The position numbers and the translations under genes are program-made. The notes below the pieces were generated by a model. The model did no database searches, had not been told where the DNA came from, and saw only the letters and a program-made list of their open reading frames with translations. A DNA stretch of 64,000 bases, from the NCBI RefSeq assembly GCF_014851395.1, contig NW_024041262.1, positions 14,033,252 through 14,097,251 of the forward strand. The letters are read 5' to 3'. Below are positions 1 to 10,732 of the stretch, piece after piece. The stretch's first letter is position 1, and each line of letters begins with the position of its first letter. Origin of the DNA: Micropterus salmoides. Lineage: Eukaryota; Chordata; Actinopteri; Centrarchiformes; Centrarchidae.

Positions 1-2030
1 CGCTGCTGATAATGTCACAAGATGAGAGGTTGTTTTAATATCGAATATGTATTTCAAATCTTTCATCGCTTCATTTTATCTTGTGTTGAAATTATTCCAT
101 TTTTAACTTGAGTGCCATCTTTTGAACCTTGTGTACATTCTGAATCTTCTGGGGCAGCTTGAAATTGGTTCATGCATTTTAAAATGCCAAAATGTGATGT
201 TTAAATTTGAATGCAAACTTTAAAGAAAAAGAGATCAGCACTGATGTGTGGTTGAGTATAAAGCAATGAGTGCTATTTGTAAATATACTTTATTTAGTGA
301 GTCATTCTACAGACTTAGATGAACACAAACCTGTCCCCTTAGTTATCCCCTCTTTTCCTCTGCATCCCTTTTTTTTGTGACCCTAGCTATATTTGTATAT
401 TTATCCATTTTGGGAATGTGTTGTAATGTCCTAATGTTAAGGCTAAATCAAAAATCTCAAAGCTCTCAGGCCCTCAGAAACAACATTTTACTCCTGGGAA
501 TTACATTCTGTGTTCCATCTTTAAAAGTTTTTAAAGTTATTTTCGGTGTGATGACACACTCACAATCATGTGTTTCTTGTTTGAATGTTTTGTCCTAGAT
601 CGTTGAACCTTCCAGTCTGGTTTTTGTTTTTGACTCTAGGGAATACACAACCAAGATTTTTTTTTCCTCTTTCGCAGATGTTTTTCTCTTAATGAAGATA
701 TATTTAGGAAGGTAGTTAAACAGAGCTTCAGTTCTGTCACTTGATTAACACTTGTATCCTAATTTGTAAGCACACCGCGATAAACAGTGTTTTACTTTTA
801 CTCCTGGGAATAAATTTTTTTTCTTTTGTTAGGTTTTATTTTTGTAATTAAGATTTAATTTTGGATATGAAACTATGTCTCTTTTAAATGTAAAACTTTA
901 CAGTCACAGAAAGTTGGTTTTACTCTCGTTCATGTACTCTTTTGAAGTTCATAATCCTCTTGTATTCATATGTTTTATCTTGGAGCTGTTTCAGTTATAC
1001 CAGTTTGTATACTCTTGTGATTTGCAGAGAGTCCTCTCCTCTCTAAAAAATGATTTAAAATGTCAGCATATATGGCTAGATGTTTTGTTTGTAGCTTGGA
1101 GGAGCACCACAAAACCTGGCAAAGTCTCTAGTCTTACTGGATTCCTATTGGGAAGTCTTAGGAGTATGGCTTTTGGTAACGAAGTGTATTCAGGGGAATC
1201 TCACAGAAATGGAGATTTTGGTTTCTCATATCACTCACATGTGTGATGAAATGTGAGAGGCTTTCAGACAATTCAGTTTCAAGTGGAGATTCTAGTGCAA
1301 ATATTTGAACATACTTGCCCTATGTATTTTTTTACAAAGAAATCCTCTGGTAAAATCAAGCCTCAAGCTATATACATTATATTCAGTTGTTAAGCCCTTG
1401 GAGTTTACCCGCATATGGCAGAAACACATTGACATTGCAAAATTATTTCTGTATCCTAAAATAATCCCTTTTAAATAATGGATTTCAGTGTTTTAATCCT
1501 TAGTTCTGCTCTGCAGTATACATGTGAGATTTTTGTCTGCTATAAAAACAGTCTGACAAGGAAAAAGAAGCCCTGGCTGCTGCTACAAGAAATATAGCAA
1601 ATTGCATATTGAAGGATAAGGTTATTTAAGGATGAGCCGTGTCTTTTGAATTTTAAAGTCATGTTAACTGCTCTGTGAGGCTGTACTGAGGCACAGCAGT
1701 GCTTTAAGGGAAATGCTAAGGTTGGCATGAAGCTTAGGGTAATCAGGAAGACTGACTATCTTCATGCTTATCTATACATTATTTGCTCGATCTCTCTCTG
1801 TCTCTTCCCACTTTCAACTCACACAGCTGACTGAGAGGTTTCACGCTTTCAGTTAAACCAATCAGATTTTGCCGCGACCTCATGTGAGCCAGTCACCTTG
1901 TTGCTGTCACAGTTTAAAACAGTTCCTTTCTCTGCCACTGTTAGCTGTCATTTCTGTGTCGGATCGATGCAATCCTTCCCTGACATTTTTACCTGATACT
2001 GGTGCAAAATAAAAAAGTGAATACAATGCA
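1..2030. other. Intergenic, no gene seen
   Basis: AT-rich sequence with only short chance reading frames, none with a recognisable domain or a coherent splice structure. A slightly more GC-rich patch at about 1780-2000 contains a CCAAT-type motif near 1857 and pyrimidine runs. That could be a fragment of regulatory DNA, but no exon follows it convincingly. Confidence 0.5.
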
Positions 2031-2500
2031 TCCTGATGGGAACATGAATGTGTGTTACAGATTTCAAGATAATCCATTCAATATTTGATACCTCTCAAAC
2101 ATGCCACCCTCATGATAGTGCTAGAGGAAAAGGTAGGGGATTGCCAAAGTCATTGGGATTCACTGTCTGGGGAACATGAATGTTTTCTGAGCCGCTCCAT
2201 CAAGTAGTAGTAGTAGTCATTTCACATGATAAGTCAAAACTTTGACCTGCTTGTGGCACTAGAGGAAAAGTCAGGGGATCACCAAAATATGTAGGATTCA
2301 TCCTCTGGGAATCATGACTTTCTTTTTTTCTAAATTTTGTGGCGATCCATCTAACCATTGTTGAGATATTTCAGTCTGGACCATTTTTGGTAATGTTGGT
2401 AATGTTGGCAATGTTGGTCAGTCTGTCGGTCCATGGACCGACTGACTGACTAACCAACATTGCCATCCCTAGAGACATGTCCATCAGAATGGCTAGAAAG
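2030..2500 (+). repeat. Teleost dispersed repeat, two diverged monomers, ending in a strong hairpin
   Basis: Two related monomers lie in tandem at about 2090-2200 and 2250-2400. Each has a 'gcactagaggaaaag' type segment, then 'attcatcctctggg' type sequence, then a 'gcgatccatctaacc' type segment. The same words recur near 4270-4410 and, antisense, near 34420-34610, so this is a dispersed family. The right end is an inverted repeat with 13-bp perfect outer arms (2406-2418 and 2453-2465) and a second inner palindrome around TCCATGGA. From memory this resembles a common fish interspersed repeat, but I cannot assign a family name. Confidence 0.65.
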
Positions 2501-4080
2501 TGCGCAAACGCCTCACATGTTCTCAAATGTAAATATGGTTCCAAGTGTATAAAACGTGAGAGAAATAATGTGCATTTCCAAACAATGTAAGGATTTACAA
2601 AGCAGGAATGATGAGACAGTTACTCAAGCCATCTAACATTTAAAAAATGTGGTGGATGAGTGAATAATTCCATTGAAAAAGGAGTTTTTGTTTTTTTGTT
2701 TCTTTTGCTAATTTAAACTAAGCCAGTTTTGGTGACTATTATTACCCTGACACTGATGCTAACTTTCAACAGGATGTACGCCGTTTACCTGCCTAGTCTT
2801 AAAGTGACCTTTATTGTAAATTTAGCAGAAATTGTTCACTTTGCTCAAATGCGAATGCTTAGCAACCTTCATGTGACACAACAGACTTTGTGTTCATACA
2901 GAAATAAATGTGATAACTATGTGAATTTAAGGACCTCCAATACAATAAGTGTCCTTAACCATTTTATTTACACATTAGCCAACATAATTTTAGGTTTAGG
3001 CACTGGCATCAGAATCTAAACCCACTAGTAAGGGGTGAATGAACTCTCACCCAACTTCATATCCATTTGAAAGAGAAAGTTTTGGAAAAGTTTCAAATCG
3101 TTTGGCATGCAGGCACATGAAAAACTAGTGAAAGAGGCTTCCACTGTACAATTATGTATTTGAAAGGAGTGATCCTTATGCTTTAAAGGCAGTGACATCT
3201 TATCTGTCACGTGTCACCATGAAAAGATATTTAAAAAGAAAACAGGAAATGATGTGTTGCTGCCTCGAGGAAGATGATTAACAGCTCGGCTAATCATCTG
3301 GTTGCTGGGAGTCCATGTTGCAAATTAAAAAGGACATTTTATAGCACTCTCTGATCTTGCTTGGCAACATGGGAATTTTATTAACTGAACTTTTACCGAT
3401 TTATCAACCAAGGTTACTTAAAACATCAAACGATGTTGCGCCAAACAGGATCAGTGTACTGTGGCTTATTTGCACCTGCAATAGGATTTTTTTGGGTACA
3501 TATTTTAATCCTAAAATGGGTTTTGAAACAAATCTGTGAAATTTCTTTGGCTCTTAAGTTTCAGTGATCTAAGGGTGAAGATGTTGGCTTGTGACTGGAG
3601 TGCCCCTCCCCAACTCTGAGCCCGTGGAAGTGTCTGAGTAAAACTCTTCTGCTTCTCCAGCACACCTCTGGTGGTGCCCTTGACAAAAGCACTTAACCCC
3701 ACCTGCTCCAGCTGAGCTGCACTGTAGCTGTATCGAGTAACTCCCCGGAGTCACTTTGTGTAATTGAATGAGGGTGAAATGGGTGGTATTGAAAAAAGTG
3801 TTCCCAGTGGTCTTTGGCTAAATTTGGTTTGGAAAAAAAACACTGGATGATGAGGCTGTGCTTTGTTGTGAACAATTTTGAACAGCTTTTCAGGCTTTTT
3901 ATCTTTTTAGGAGTAAATGCATGATATTTAACAAGAATCCTCAGTGTACTTGAGTTGTGCTCTTCTTAGTCTGTAACACAAAGCTAATACTTTATCTGTT
4001 AACTTAACAAAGCATCTGTGCTTGTATCTGTATTCAGATTTAATCTTCAAAGTGTTTAAAATGTTCTATACTGTTGAATG
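2500..4080. other. Intergenic, no gene seen
   Basis: No recognisable gene. Short open frames at 2729-3019 and 3511-3875 have low-complexity or random composition, no homology that I recognise and no matching splice sites. Confidence 0.5.
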
Positions 4081-4099
4081 TGCTTTGAAGTAAATACTA

Positions 4100-4450
4100 A
4101 CGTCAGCAACCTAATGAGCTCACAGTGACAATGCCAACATGCTGATGGTACACAGGTATAACGTTAGTTTATTGCGTTGTGTTAACATTTACTTATTAGC
4201 ACTAAACACAAAGCACAGCTGAGTCTGAATGCCATTTGTTTTGCAGGTGTTTGGTCTTAAACCAAAGTATTGGACATCTTAAAAATCTGACCTGATGATG
4301 GCAGTACATGAAAAGCTAGCAGATCAACAAAAGGTATTACAATTCATCCAGGGGAATTTGAATGTGTGTACAAAATGTCATGGCAATCCATCTAACTGTT
4401 GCTGCTAGTGGCACTATCATGACTAAAACTAAACTAAACTAAACTAAGAA
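4100..4450 (+). repeat. Second copy of the 2.0-2.5 kb dispersed repeat family, with an (AAACT)n tail
   Basis: An 'acaatgccaacatgctgatg' segment near 4126 is followed by sequence resembling the 2.0-2.5 kb repeat ('caattcatccaggggaa', then 'catggcaatccatctaac' at about 4336-4400). It ends in a short AAACT pentamer array at about 4425-4447. Related 'gttagcatgctgatgtt' blocks recur at about 44570-44610 and 62388-62410. Confidence 0.55.
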
Positions 4451-6050
4451 AGCTGCTGTCCTGGCCATTTTACATGCAATTTTTAGATGGTCCCTAAGTT
4501 CAGCTTGTTAAGTTTAATGTTTAAATTTCAAAGTTCAACTCTTCATTTTGTTTTGTTTTGTTTTTATACCTTTTTAAATGCATTCTTCATCTCATAAGGT
4601 CAATTGTTTTGGTAAATAAACACAATATACTATAAAATACTATAAAACAGAATAAATAAACAGTTTTTTATTCACATTGTATGCTTTTGTTTCCAACCAT
4701 ACAGTAATTGTAGACGGAGTAACTAGCTGTATAGCATCAGTTGTCTAACTGCCTTGCTAATGGACTGAAACGCAGCTTGAATCATGCTGTCTGTCATACT
4801 GACTGACATGACTGATACTTTGTGTGATTGGTTGAATGACCATCTGACAGAGCAGCTAACTGACTGACTGGCTGACTGGCTAAACAACCAAGTATCTGAG
4901 GGAGTGACTGTCTGTGAGGAGGGCTGATTGACTGTCCATCTACTCTTAATACAAGGTAAGCAGCCATGTGTGTCCGTGCCAAGAGCAGGTTGAGTGACCA
5001 GCGGGCTAATAGCATGACCTCGTACGTAACGCTAACAGGAGAGGAGGTGGGAAGAGAGTTGGAGATGGTGACTGAAAGAGACTGAAGATATGCATGAAGA
5101 GAAAGGAAAGGTGTTTTTTATACACAGAGAAAATGAGTGAAAAAACAGAAATGTAGGCAAAAAGTGCTGTCATGGTCTGTGGCCATTCAAGTAGAAGACC
5201 TTGCAGACAGGGCCTCACACTTATATTAAAGGACAAAGAGGAGAGCTTGGTGAGAAAGAGAGAGAGAGAGGCAGTAAAATGGACAAGATCAGTCCTTCAA
5301 GAAGTAGAAGTAGAGAGTGAAGGAAGAAAAAGAGGCAAATTTAGAGGGAAGAAGGAGAGCTGTGGTAGAGAAGTTTTAGGTGTCGTGTAGGTGTAATAGT
5401 GAAAAAGAATGCCTCTATGTCCCTTTAGGCAACAAAAAATCTGGATTGTGGCTGTGGTCTAGTTTTGGCATGTGTATGAATGCAATTGTGTGTGGACGTA
5501 AGTGTGTGCACCAATTCATTTTTTTGTGATTGTTCTACGTTTGTGTATGAGTGTCTGTTTCCTTGTCCCCTTGGGCAAAACTGAGTTTCCTAGAGGGCAT
5601 AAGCGATGATGACAACTGCTAAACTCTCTTGTGGTGTTACCATGATAATGACATCCCTGACGTTGCACTTTTGCCTGAGAAATGGCCTTAAACCATAAAC
5701 TCAGATAGGTAGCAGGAAGGGATCCAAGGAGGTACTACATAGCTGTATGTGCACTTGCATACAAACATTTCAAATAAAACAATGACAGATTTTTTAAACC
5801 TAAATCAGAAACTTGCTTGTGAATAATTACAGCAATTGAGGAAAAACCATGATCAATATGATCAAGGATATTAAACCTGCAACAAGCTCAGCGGCTAACA
5901 AGGTGGATGGACAGATAACAGATGCAGTCTCACTGCTGGACACTGTGTCCTTTTTTTCATGTTTTCCTTAATGTATTTATGGTTTTGGATTATTTTAAGG
6001 GTCCTCTTTAGCAGCTTCTCTTAATTTTGCTGAGGTGATGGCCCCCTCAG
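4450..6050. other. Intergenic with TGACTGRC-type simple repeats, no gene seen
   Basis: At 4790-4930 there is a diffuse array of TGACTG/CTGACTGGC words. At 5230-5350 a purine-rich (GA) stretch creates a spurious lysine/glutamate-rich frame. No coding exon can be supported. Confidence 0.5.
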
Positions 6051-6075
6051 ATATATATATATATAATTAAATTAT
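6051..6075 (+). repeat. Left target-site duplication of the LINE copy
   Basis: A TA run followed by AATTAAATTAT at 6065-6075 sits just before the LINE tail. The same run plus word recurs at 7361-7441, on the other side of the LINE. This is the expected footprint of target-primed reverse transcription. Confidence 0.6.
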
Positions 6076-7350
6076 GTATAGATAGATAGATAGATAGAAA
6101 CTTTATTGATCCCTGAGGGGAAATTGCGGTGTTGCAGCAGCAAAATTGACACAGAATACAAAAAATACAGACCAGATATATTTACATAAACTAACATAAC
6201 ATATAATGTACAAAATGTCTTTTAAAAATATATTTACAATGTATATTTACAGATATGAGATTTATACACAAGCGCAACTGTGTGTATATTCAGGATGTGC
6301 AATTTAGTATCACTTGCAAATATTGAGAGTGTTGAGTATGATGTTTAACTATAATGTAATGTCCTTTATCAATCACATGTAATTTAGTCTCCTCTCCCTG
6401 CACAGAGGAGAGTTGTTATGTATTCTGATAGCAGTGGGTAGGAATGACTTCCTGTAACGGTCCTTGCTACAGTGGAGTTGTAGGAGTCTCCAGCTGAATG
6501 CACTCTGCTGCCCGACCAGCAGGTTGTGCAGCGGATGTGAAGTGTTGTCCATGATGCTGAATAGTTTGTGTAACATTCTTCTCTCTACAACCAACTCCAG
6601 GGGCTCCAGAGCAGACCCCAGCATAGAGCCAGCCTTCTTTATTAGCTTGTTCAGTCTCTTGCTGTCACTGGCTCTGATGCTGCTGCCCCAGCAGATGGCT
6701 GCAAAGAGAATAGCGCTTTCGACAACAGACTGATAGAACATATACAGCATCCTACTGCATACATTAAAGGACCTAAGCTTCCTCCTCAGTGTTGTACTTC
6801 CAGTCCAGTCTGTTGTCAAGGTGCACACCCAGGTATGAAAAGTTCTCAACCACCTCCACTTCCTCTCCCAGAAGGTGAATGGTGTTGTTGTCCTGGTCCT
6901 CCTAAAGTCCACCACCATCTCCTTCATGTTTGTCACGTTTAGGAGGAGGTAGTTGTTCCTACACTACAACACAACGCGGTCAACCAGATCCCTGTACTCA
7001 GTCTCATCTCCACCGTTGATACACCCAACAACTGTTGAGTCATCCGGGTATTTTTGGAGATGACAGGACTTAGTTGTGCTGGACATCTGAGGTGTACAGC
7101 ATGAAGAGAAATGGTGAGAGAACAGTCCCCTGTGGTGCTCCTGTGCTGCTGACCACCCGTTCAGACACACCACCCCGCAGTCGCACAAACTGTGGTCTGT
7201 CTGTCAGGTAGTCCGTAATCCAGGAAGTTGTGGAGGTGTCCGCCTGCATCTTCTGGAGCTTCTCCCGCAGCAGTAAAGGCTGGATCGTGTTAAAAGCACT
7301 GGAGAAATCAAAGAACATGATCCTCACAATGCTGCGAGCTTTATCCAGGT
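6076..7350 (-). mobile_element. 5'-truncated CR1/Rex1-like non-LTR retrotransposon with a TAGA tail
   Basis: Antisense LINE copy. On the minus strand it runs from inside the reverse transcriptase (about 7350) to the 3' end at about 6076. There a (TAGA)n tail (6077-6099 on the + strand) is followed by the 'actttattgatccctgagggg' type 3' end common to fish LINEs. The coding body is split over several frames. I infer a CR1-group (Rex1-like) origin from the FDFSSAFNTIQ and TGAPQGTVLSP motifs and the LINE C-terminal region. It is flanked by matching TA/AATTAAATTAT sequence, so it is a single insertion truncated at its 5' end. Confidence 0.8.
6373..7348 (-). pseudogene. LINE reverse transcriptase pseudogene
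   Basis: The protein is spread over three minus-strand frames: 7327-7070 (FDFSSAFNTIQ, catalytic motif A region, then TGAPQGTVLSPFLF), 7188-6964 and 6936-6373. The second holds the active-site box, which reads YPDD where LINEs have Y/F-A-D-D, so a residue next to the catalytic aspartates is changed. The third is the post-RT region with LRSFNVC, SAILFAAICWGSS and RYRKSFLPTAIRI type conservation. Frameshifts separate the pieces, and the endonuclease and N-terminal RT are missing. The copy is dead. It resembles the ORF2 carboxyl half of fish CR1/Rex1 elements, but the exact family needs a repeat-library comparison. Confidence 0.75.
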
Positions 7351-7357
7351 ATGAATA

Positions 7358-7360
<3 letters not shown>

Positions 7361-7436
<76 letters not shown>

Positions 7437-7441
7437 ATTAT
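7361..7441 (+). repeat. TA microsatellite and right target-site duplication
   Basis: About 70 bases of nearly pure TA are followed by AAATTAAATTAT. The left flank of the LINE has the same arrangement with a much shorter TA run. Confidence 0.85.
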
Positions 7442-9229
7442 ATAATTATTTTTCACATTTGTTGTAAGGTAAAAACAACACTATATCAGAATAGATATTG
7501 GACAATTCTGCAAAACCCTGGATTACATTCAATTACAACATTTAACTGAGGTTCTGTAATGGGGCACAAACTCCAATGCCCTGCACAAAAGTCAGATACG
7601 TTACACAAACACACACTTATTTATTGCTTTGCTGCATGACAGACATGCTACTTCCTGCACTGACACTGGGAAATTGGAACTGGATGTAAATCCTGCTCTG
7701 TAGATTCATAATGTTATTCCTAGCAATACTGTGCTGTTAAACTGCACGCACGTCATTGTATCAAAATCCCTGCTTTTCAGTGCAACAGCTGGTGATGCTC
7801 ATATATCCATGAAATGCCAACTTTTGACTGGCAATACAAAGACAGGGATGTAATGGGTGTGACGCATGAAGAATCCACTATAAAACAACTGGAGTTAGAG
7901 AACAGAACATTTTAATCCAAAATATCATCAGTAAATGTCAGGGTTCAGTGTCAGGTCGCTTGAATCAAAGAGCCTCATTCTGCCAATTTGCACATGCAGC
8001 AAACAAACAGGCAGAGATCCATGCAGAAAAGGAAGAGGTGTCTTTTTCTCCGCTGACAGTAACCTCAATGCATAAAACAACCAGGAGACATTATGTATTA
8101 ACTTAGAGACATGACTCACTTTTCACTCTGCTGTGGCAGCAGCTGCAATAGCTGTTTTCTCCAACACTGAATGCAAAAATGTTTGGTTGCGTGAAAAAAT
8201 TTATTCAGTGCAATTAAGCCATTGTCAGGCTAATCCAAGGACTGACATTCTAATATTGCTCCACTTCACCACCTGACATACATCATTCTTTCTTTGTTGA
8301 ATTTGATATGACAAAAATCTTGGGGCTACACACTGTACTTGTGCTGAGTGGTGCATGCCAGACTGGGGGCAGCAGCTCCATCTCGTTACTGCCGGCTACA
8401 CCTGCAGCATTGTCATTTCTAATGTTAAAAAAACAACTGTGAGCACGAGAGAGAGAGAGAGAGAGAGCTCCTGTTTTACTGTGCCAGTTGTACGAGCAGT
8501 GGATCTGTAGGGATCATTAGAATACCACATGAAGACAGTGTGCTGACAAACACTATTGACATCATTACATTTTAACATGCTTGCAAGTCCATTGTTTGTG
8601 CTTGTGGCTGTTTGGTTATTTTGTGGCTTCAAACAAATGAAAGTTGGTGCGACACAGCTGCGGTTGTGTTTATGCGGATCACATGCTGCAGAGCTGCCCG
8701 AAGTGCTTGTCCTGTGCCTTTCTGCTTGCTCAGATCACATCCTGTAAATGCAAGTGCAAAGAGAAATGGATGTCACTAATGCATAAAATCCTGTATTTCC
8801 AACCCAAACACAATATTGATAACGGGCAATTATGCAAAACCAAAGATTACATTCAATGCCAATGTTTAAATAAATAATTTCTGCGATAACTGCACATGGC
8901 AACTATATGCAAAAGAGATGATAGGGAGACCCCTGTGTTGCAGTCTAAAAACAACACATTCAATTCTCTGATCTGCTCAGTAATTGCAGTTTCATACTGT
9001 TTGCTGCTGAACAGACTGGCTGTGGTAAGTGGAGGTTAAGCGCATCACTCAAGGGCAAGTAGATGGCGGTTGCAGAGGGAGGAAAGCATGCTACCCATTC
9101 AGCGAGGTCCAGATCTTTCCATCTGGTCTGGACATAAGCCTGCATTTTGAGGGATACTGGGGCTCCTGAGTGATATTTTATTCAACTAAAATGACCTTGT
9201 TTCCTGATGAAGTTAAGAGATTCAGTCAA

Positions 9230-9269
<40 letters not shown>

Positions 9270-9690
9270 AGTGACACAAGTAGCTCATAAATACATATCG
9301 TAAAAAAACATCTCACACTTTGTACTTCACATGTCCTAAACATGTGGTCAAAAAAACCCTGATTTCAGCCAGAGTCTGTCCTTGACTTTGGCTCATTGTG
9401 TTTTTGCCTGTTTTATTTTCTTCCTCTATTTAAAGAGTTGACCTTACTCCTTCAATGAGAAGCTGTAGTGCTATTTGTGAATCTACACAAACACACACAC
9501 ATACAGTATATATATATCCACACAGACATCTTGATTGAGTGACAAGGTGAGGAAAAACTCAGACTGATGGATGTCATTTTCCATCATCACCTCTTCCCGC
9601 TTTCAGCTCTAATGTTTAAACTCGTCCTCCATTCGCCCTCTCCAACTTATATTCTGTTGCATTTCCTGCGATCTTTTATTTAGCTTCAAT
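7442..9690. other. Intergenic with microsatellites, no gene seen
   Basis: Contains a (GA)n run at 8447-8468 and a (CA)n run at 9231-9269. Otherwise anonymous. The two stretches at about 7480-7560 and 8790-8870 share phrasing ('caaaaccctggattacattcaatt' versus 'caaaaccaaagattacattcaatg'), which suggests an old local duplication. No coding exon is supported. Confidence 0.45.
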
Positions 9691-9915
9691 CTGTTTGTCC
9701 AATTCAGGGCCCGCCGTGGCCTATCCCAGCACACACGAAAGGTGATGGATAATATAGACTCACCAGTTGACCTGACCTCTACGTGTTTGGATTGTCTGAA
9801 GAAGCACCCAGAGGAATCGCACAGGGGAACATGCAGAAAGGCCTCAGGTTGTCAGTGGGTTTGAACTTAAGACCTCCTTGCTTGAGGCAACAGTGCTAGC
9901 CACCGTTTGAACCAT
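9690..9915 (+). repeat. LINE/SINE-derived remnant
   Basis: The stretch around 9800-9915 ('cacaggggaacatgcagaaaggcctc', then a 'gggtttgaacttaagacctccttgcttgaggcaacagtgctagccacc' type end) matches my memory of a very common fish retroposon tail. In that tail a degenerate tRNA-like 'ggttcgaacc...ccttcttgctgtgaggc' segment occurs. It is diverged and has no coding capacity. Confidence 0.5.
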
Positions 9916-10039
9916 TTCAGTAGAGATAAGACTATTTCTTGTTTACTTTTTTAGTGCAAGCGTGTGTTTATGTGACTGTGTTGATTTATGTGTGCAATGT
10001 ACATAATTGCAATGTGACGTGCACCTGCATATTTCGTTT

Positions 10040-10330
10040 CGAGTCTTCCTACCACTCAAAGTGCTTTCCAATACATGTCACATTCACCCCATTCACACAT
10101 ATTCATACACTGGTGGCAGAGGCTACCATGGAAGGTGCCAAGTACTCATCAGAAACTGAAAGTAATACCTTCACACACACTCACACTATATTCATCATAT
10201 TCATGCATGTACGTTGTTGTTAACTTTTGTTTAAAGAGAGTAGGGACTGATTCAAACTCACAACTTTTCAGTTATGACTTTGAACCACTCACAGTATGTC
10301 TTAATTATTCCACTGTTCCGGCCTTCTAAT
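10040..10330 (-). repeat. Diverged fish retroposon remnant, antisense
   Basis: A run of 'caaagtgctttcc', 'cattcaccccattcacac', 'tggtggcagaggctaccatg' and a 'gattcaaactcacaac' type end reads antisense as a dispersed fish repeat. A copy in the opposite orientation lies at about 43225-43450. It produces two spurious overlapping frames at 9939-10329. Confidence 0.5.
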
Positions 10331-10630
10331 TATCTGTGAATAAGGTCAAATAGGTTTTCGAAAAACAACAGCTTTTTTAAACAAGTCATTCGATGAAATT
10401 ACCTGTAAATAATCACTTGTGTGTGAGTGAAAGAAGCCACGTTTCATTATATTATTTTCTTTGGTTGCCTTTTTTCTATTTGTTTTAATAAAAATGGAAA
10501 TCAAATATATGGTCGCTTAAAGAAACAGTTGCTAGGGAACTGTTTGGGTTGAAGTTTTTTAGGTTTATTTGTTTCCACATGTTGATATTTGAAATTGTAA
10601 AAAAAGGTCTGTGAAAGTTCACTGGTCTAT

Positions 10631-10732
10631 TTCAGCACTGTCATCTGAATGATTTGGCTGTTGCTGGACCTTCAGATAACATGTATGGCCCTCCAGTGGA
10701 TCTGTCGTTTAAAGACATCAGCCATGTTACAG
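10631..10732 (+). other. lrrc51 first visible exon with upstream in-frame extension
   Basis: A TTTCAG acceptor-like site precedes 10636. From there 45 bases are open in frame with the ATG at 10681, with no stop. Either 10636-10680 is 5' UTR in a spliced leader exon, or translation begins in an exon further upstream. The ATG at 10681 has A at -3, which fits initiation. Confidence 0.5.

Noticed and set aside
875..1246. 123-codon open frame near the left edge
   Set aside because: No recognisable domain, no splice or promoter context, and AT-rich random composition.
7230..7549. Tyrosine/isoleucine repeat protein
   Set aside because: It is a translation of the TA microsatellite next to the LINE.
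9800..9915. Possible tRNA gene (GGTTTGAACT-like T-arm)
   Set aside because: No cloverleaf can be formed; it matches a degraded retroposon tail.
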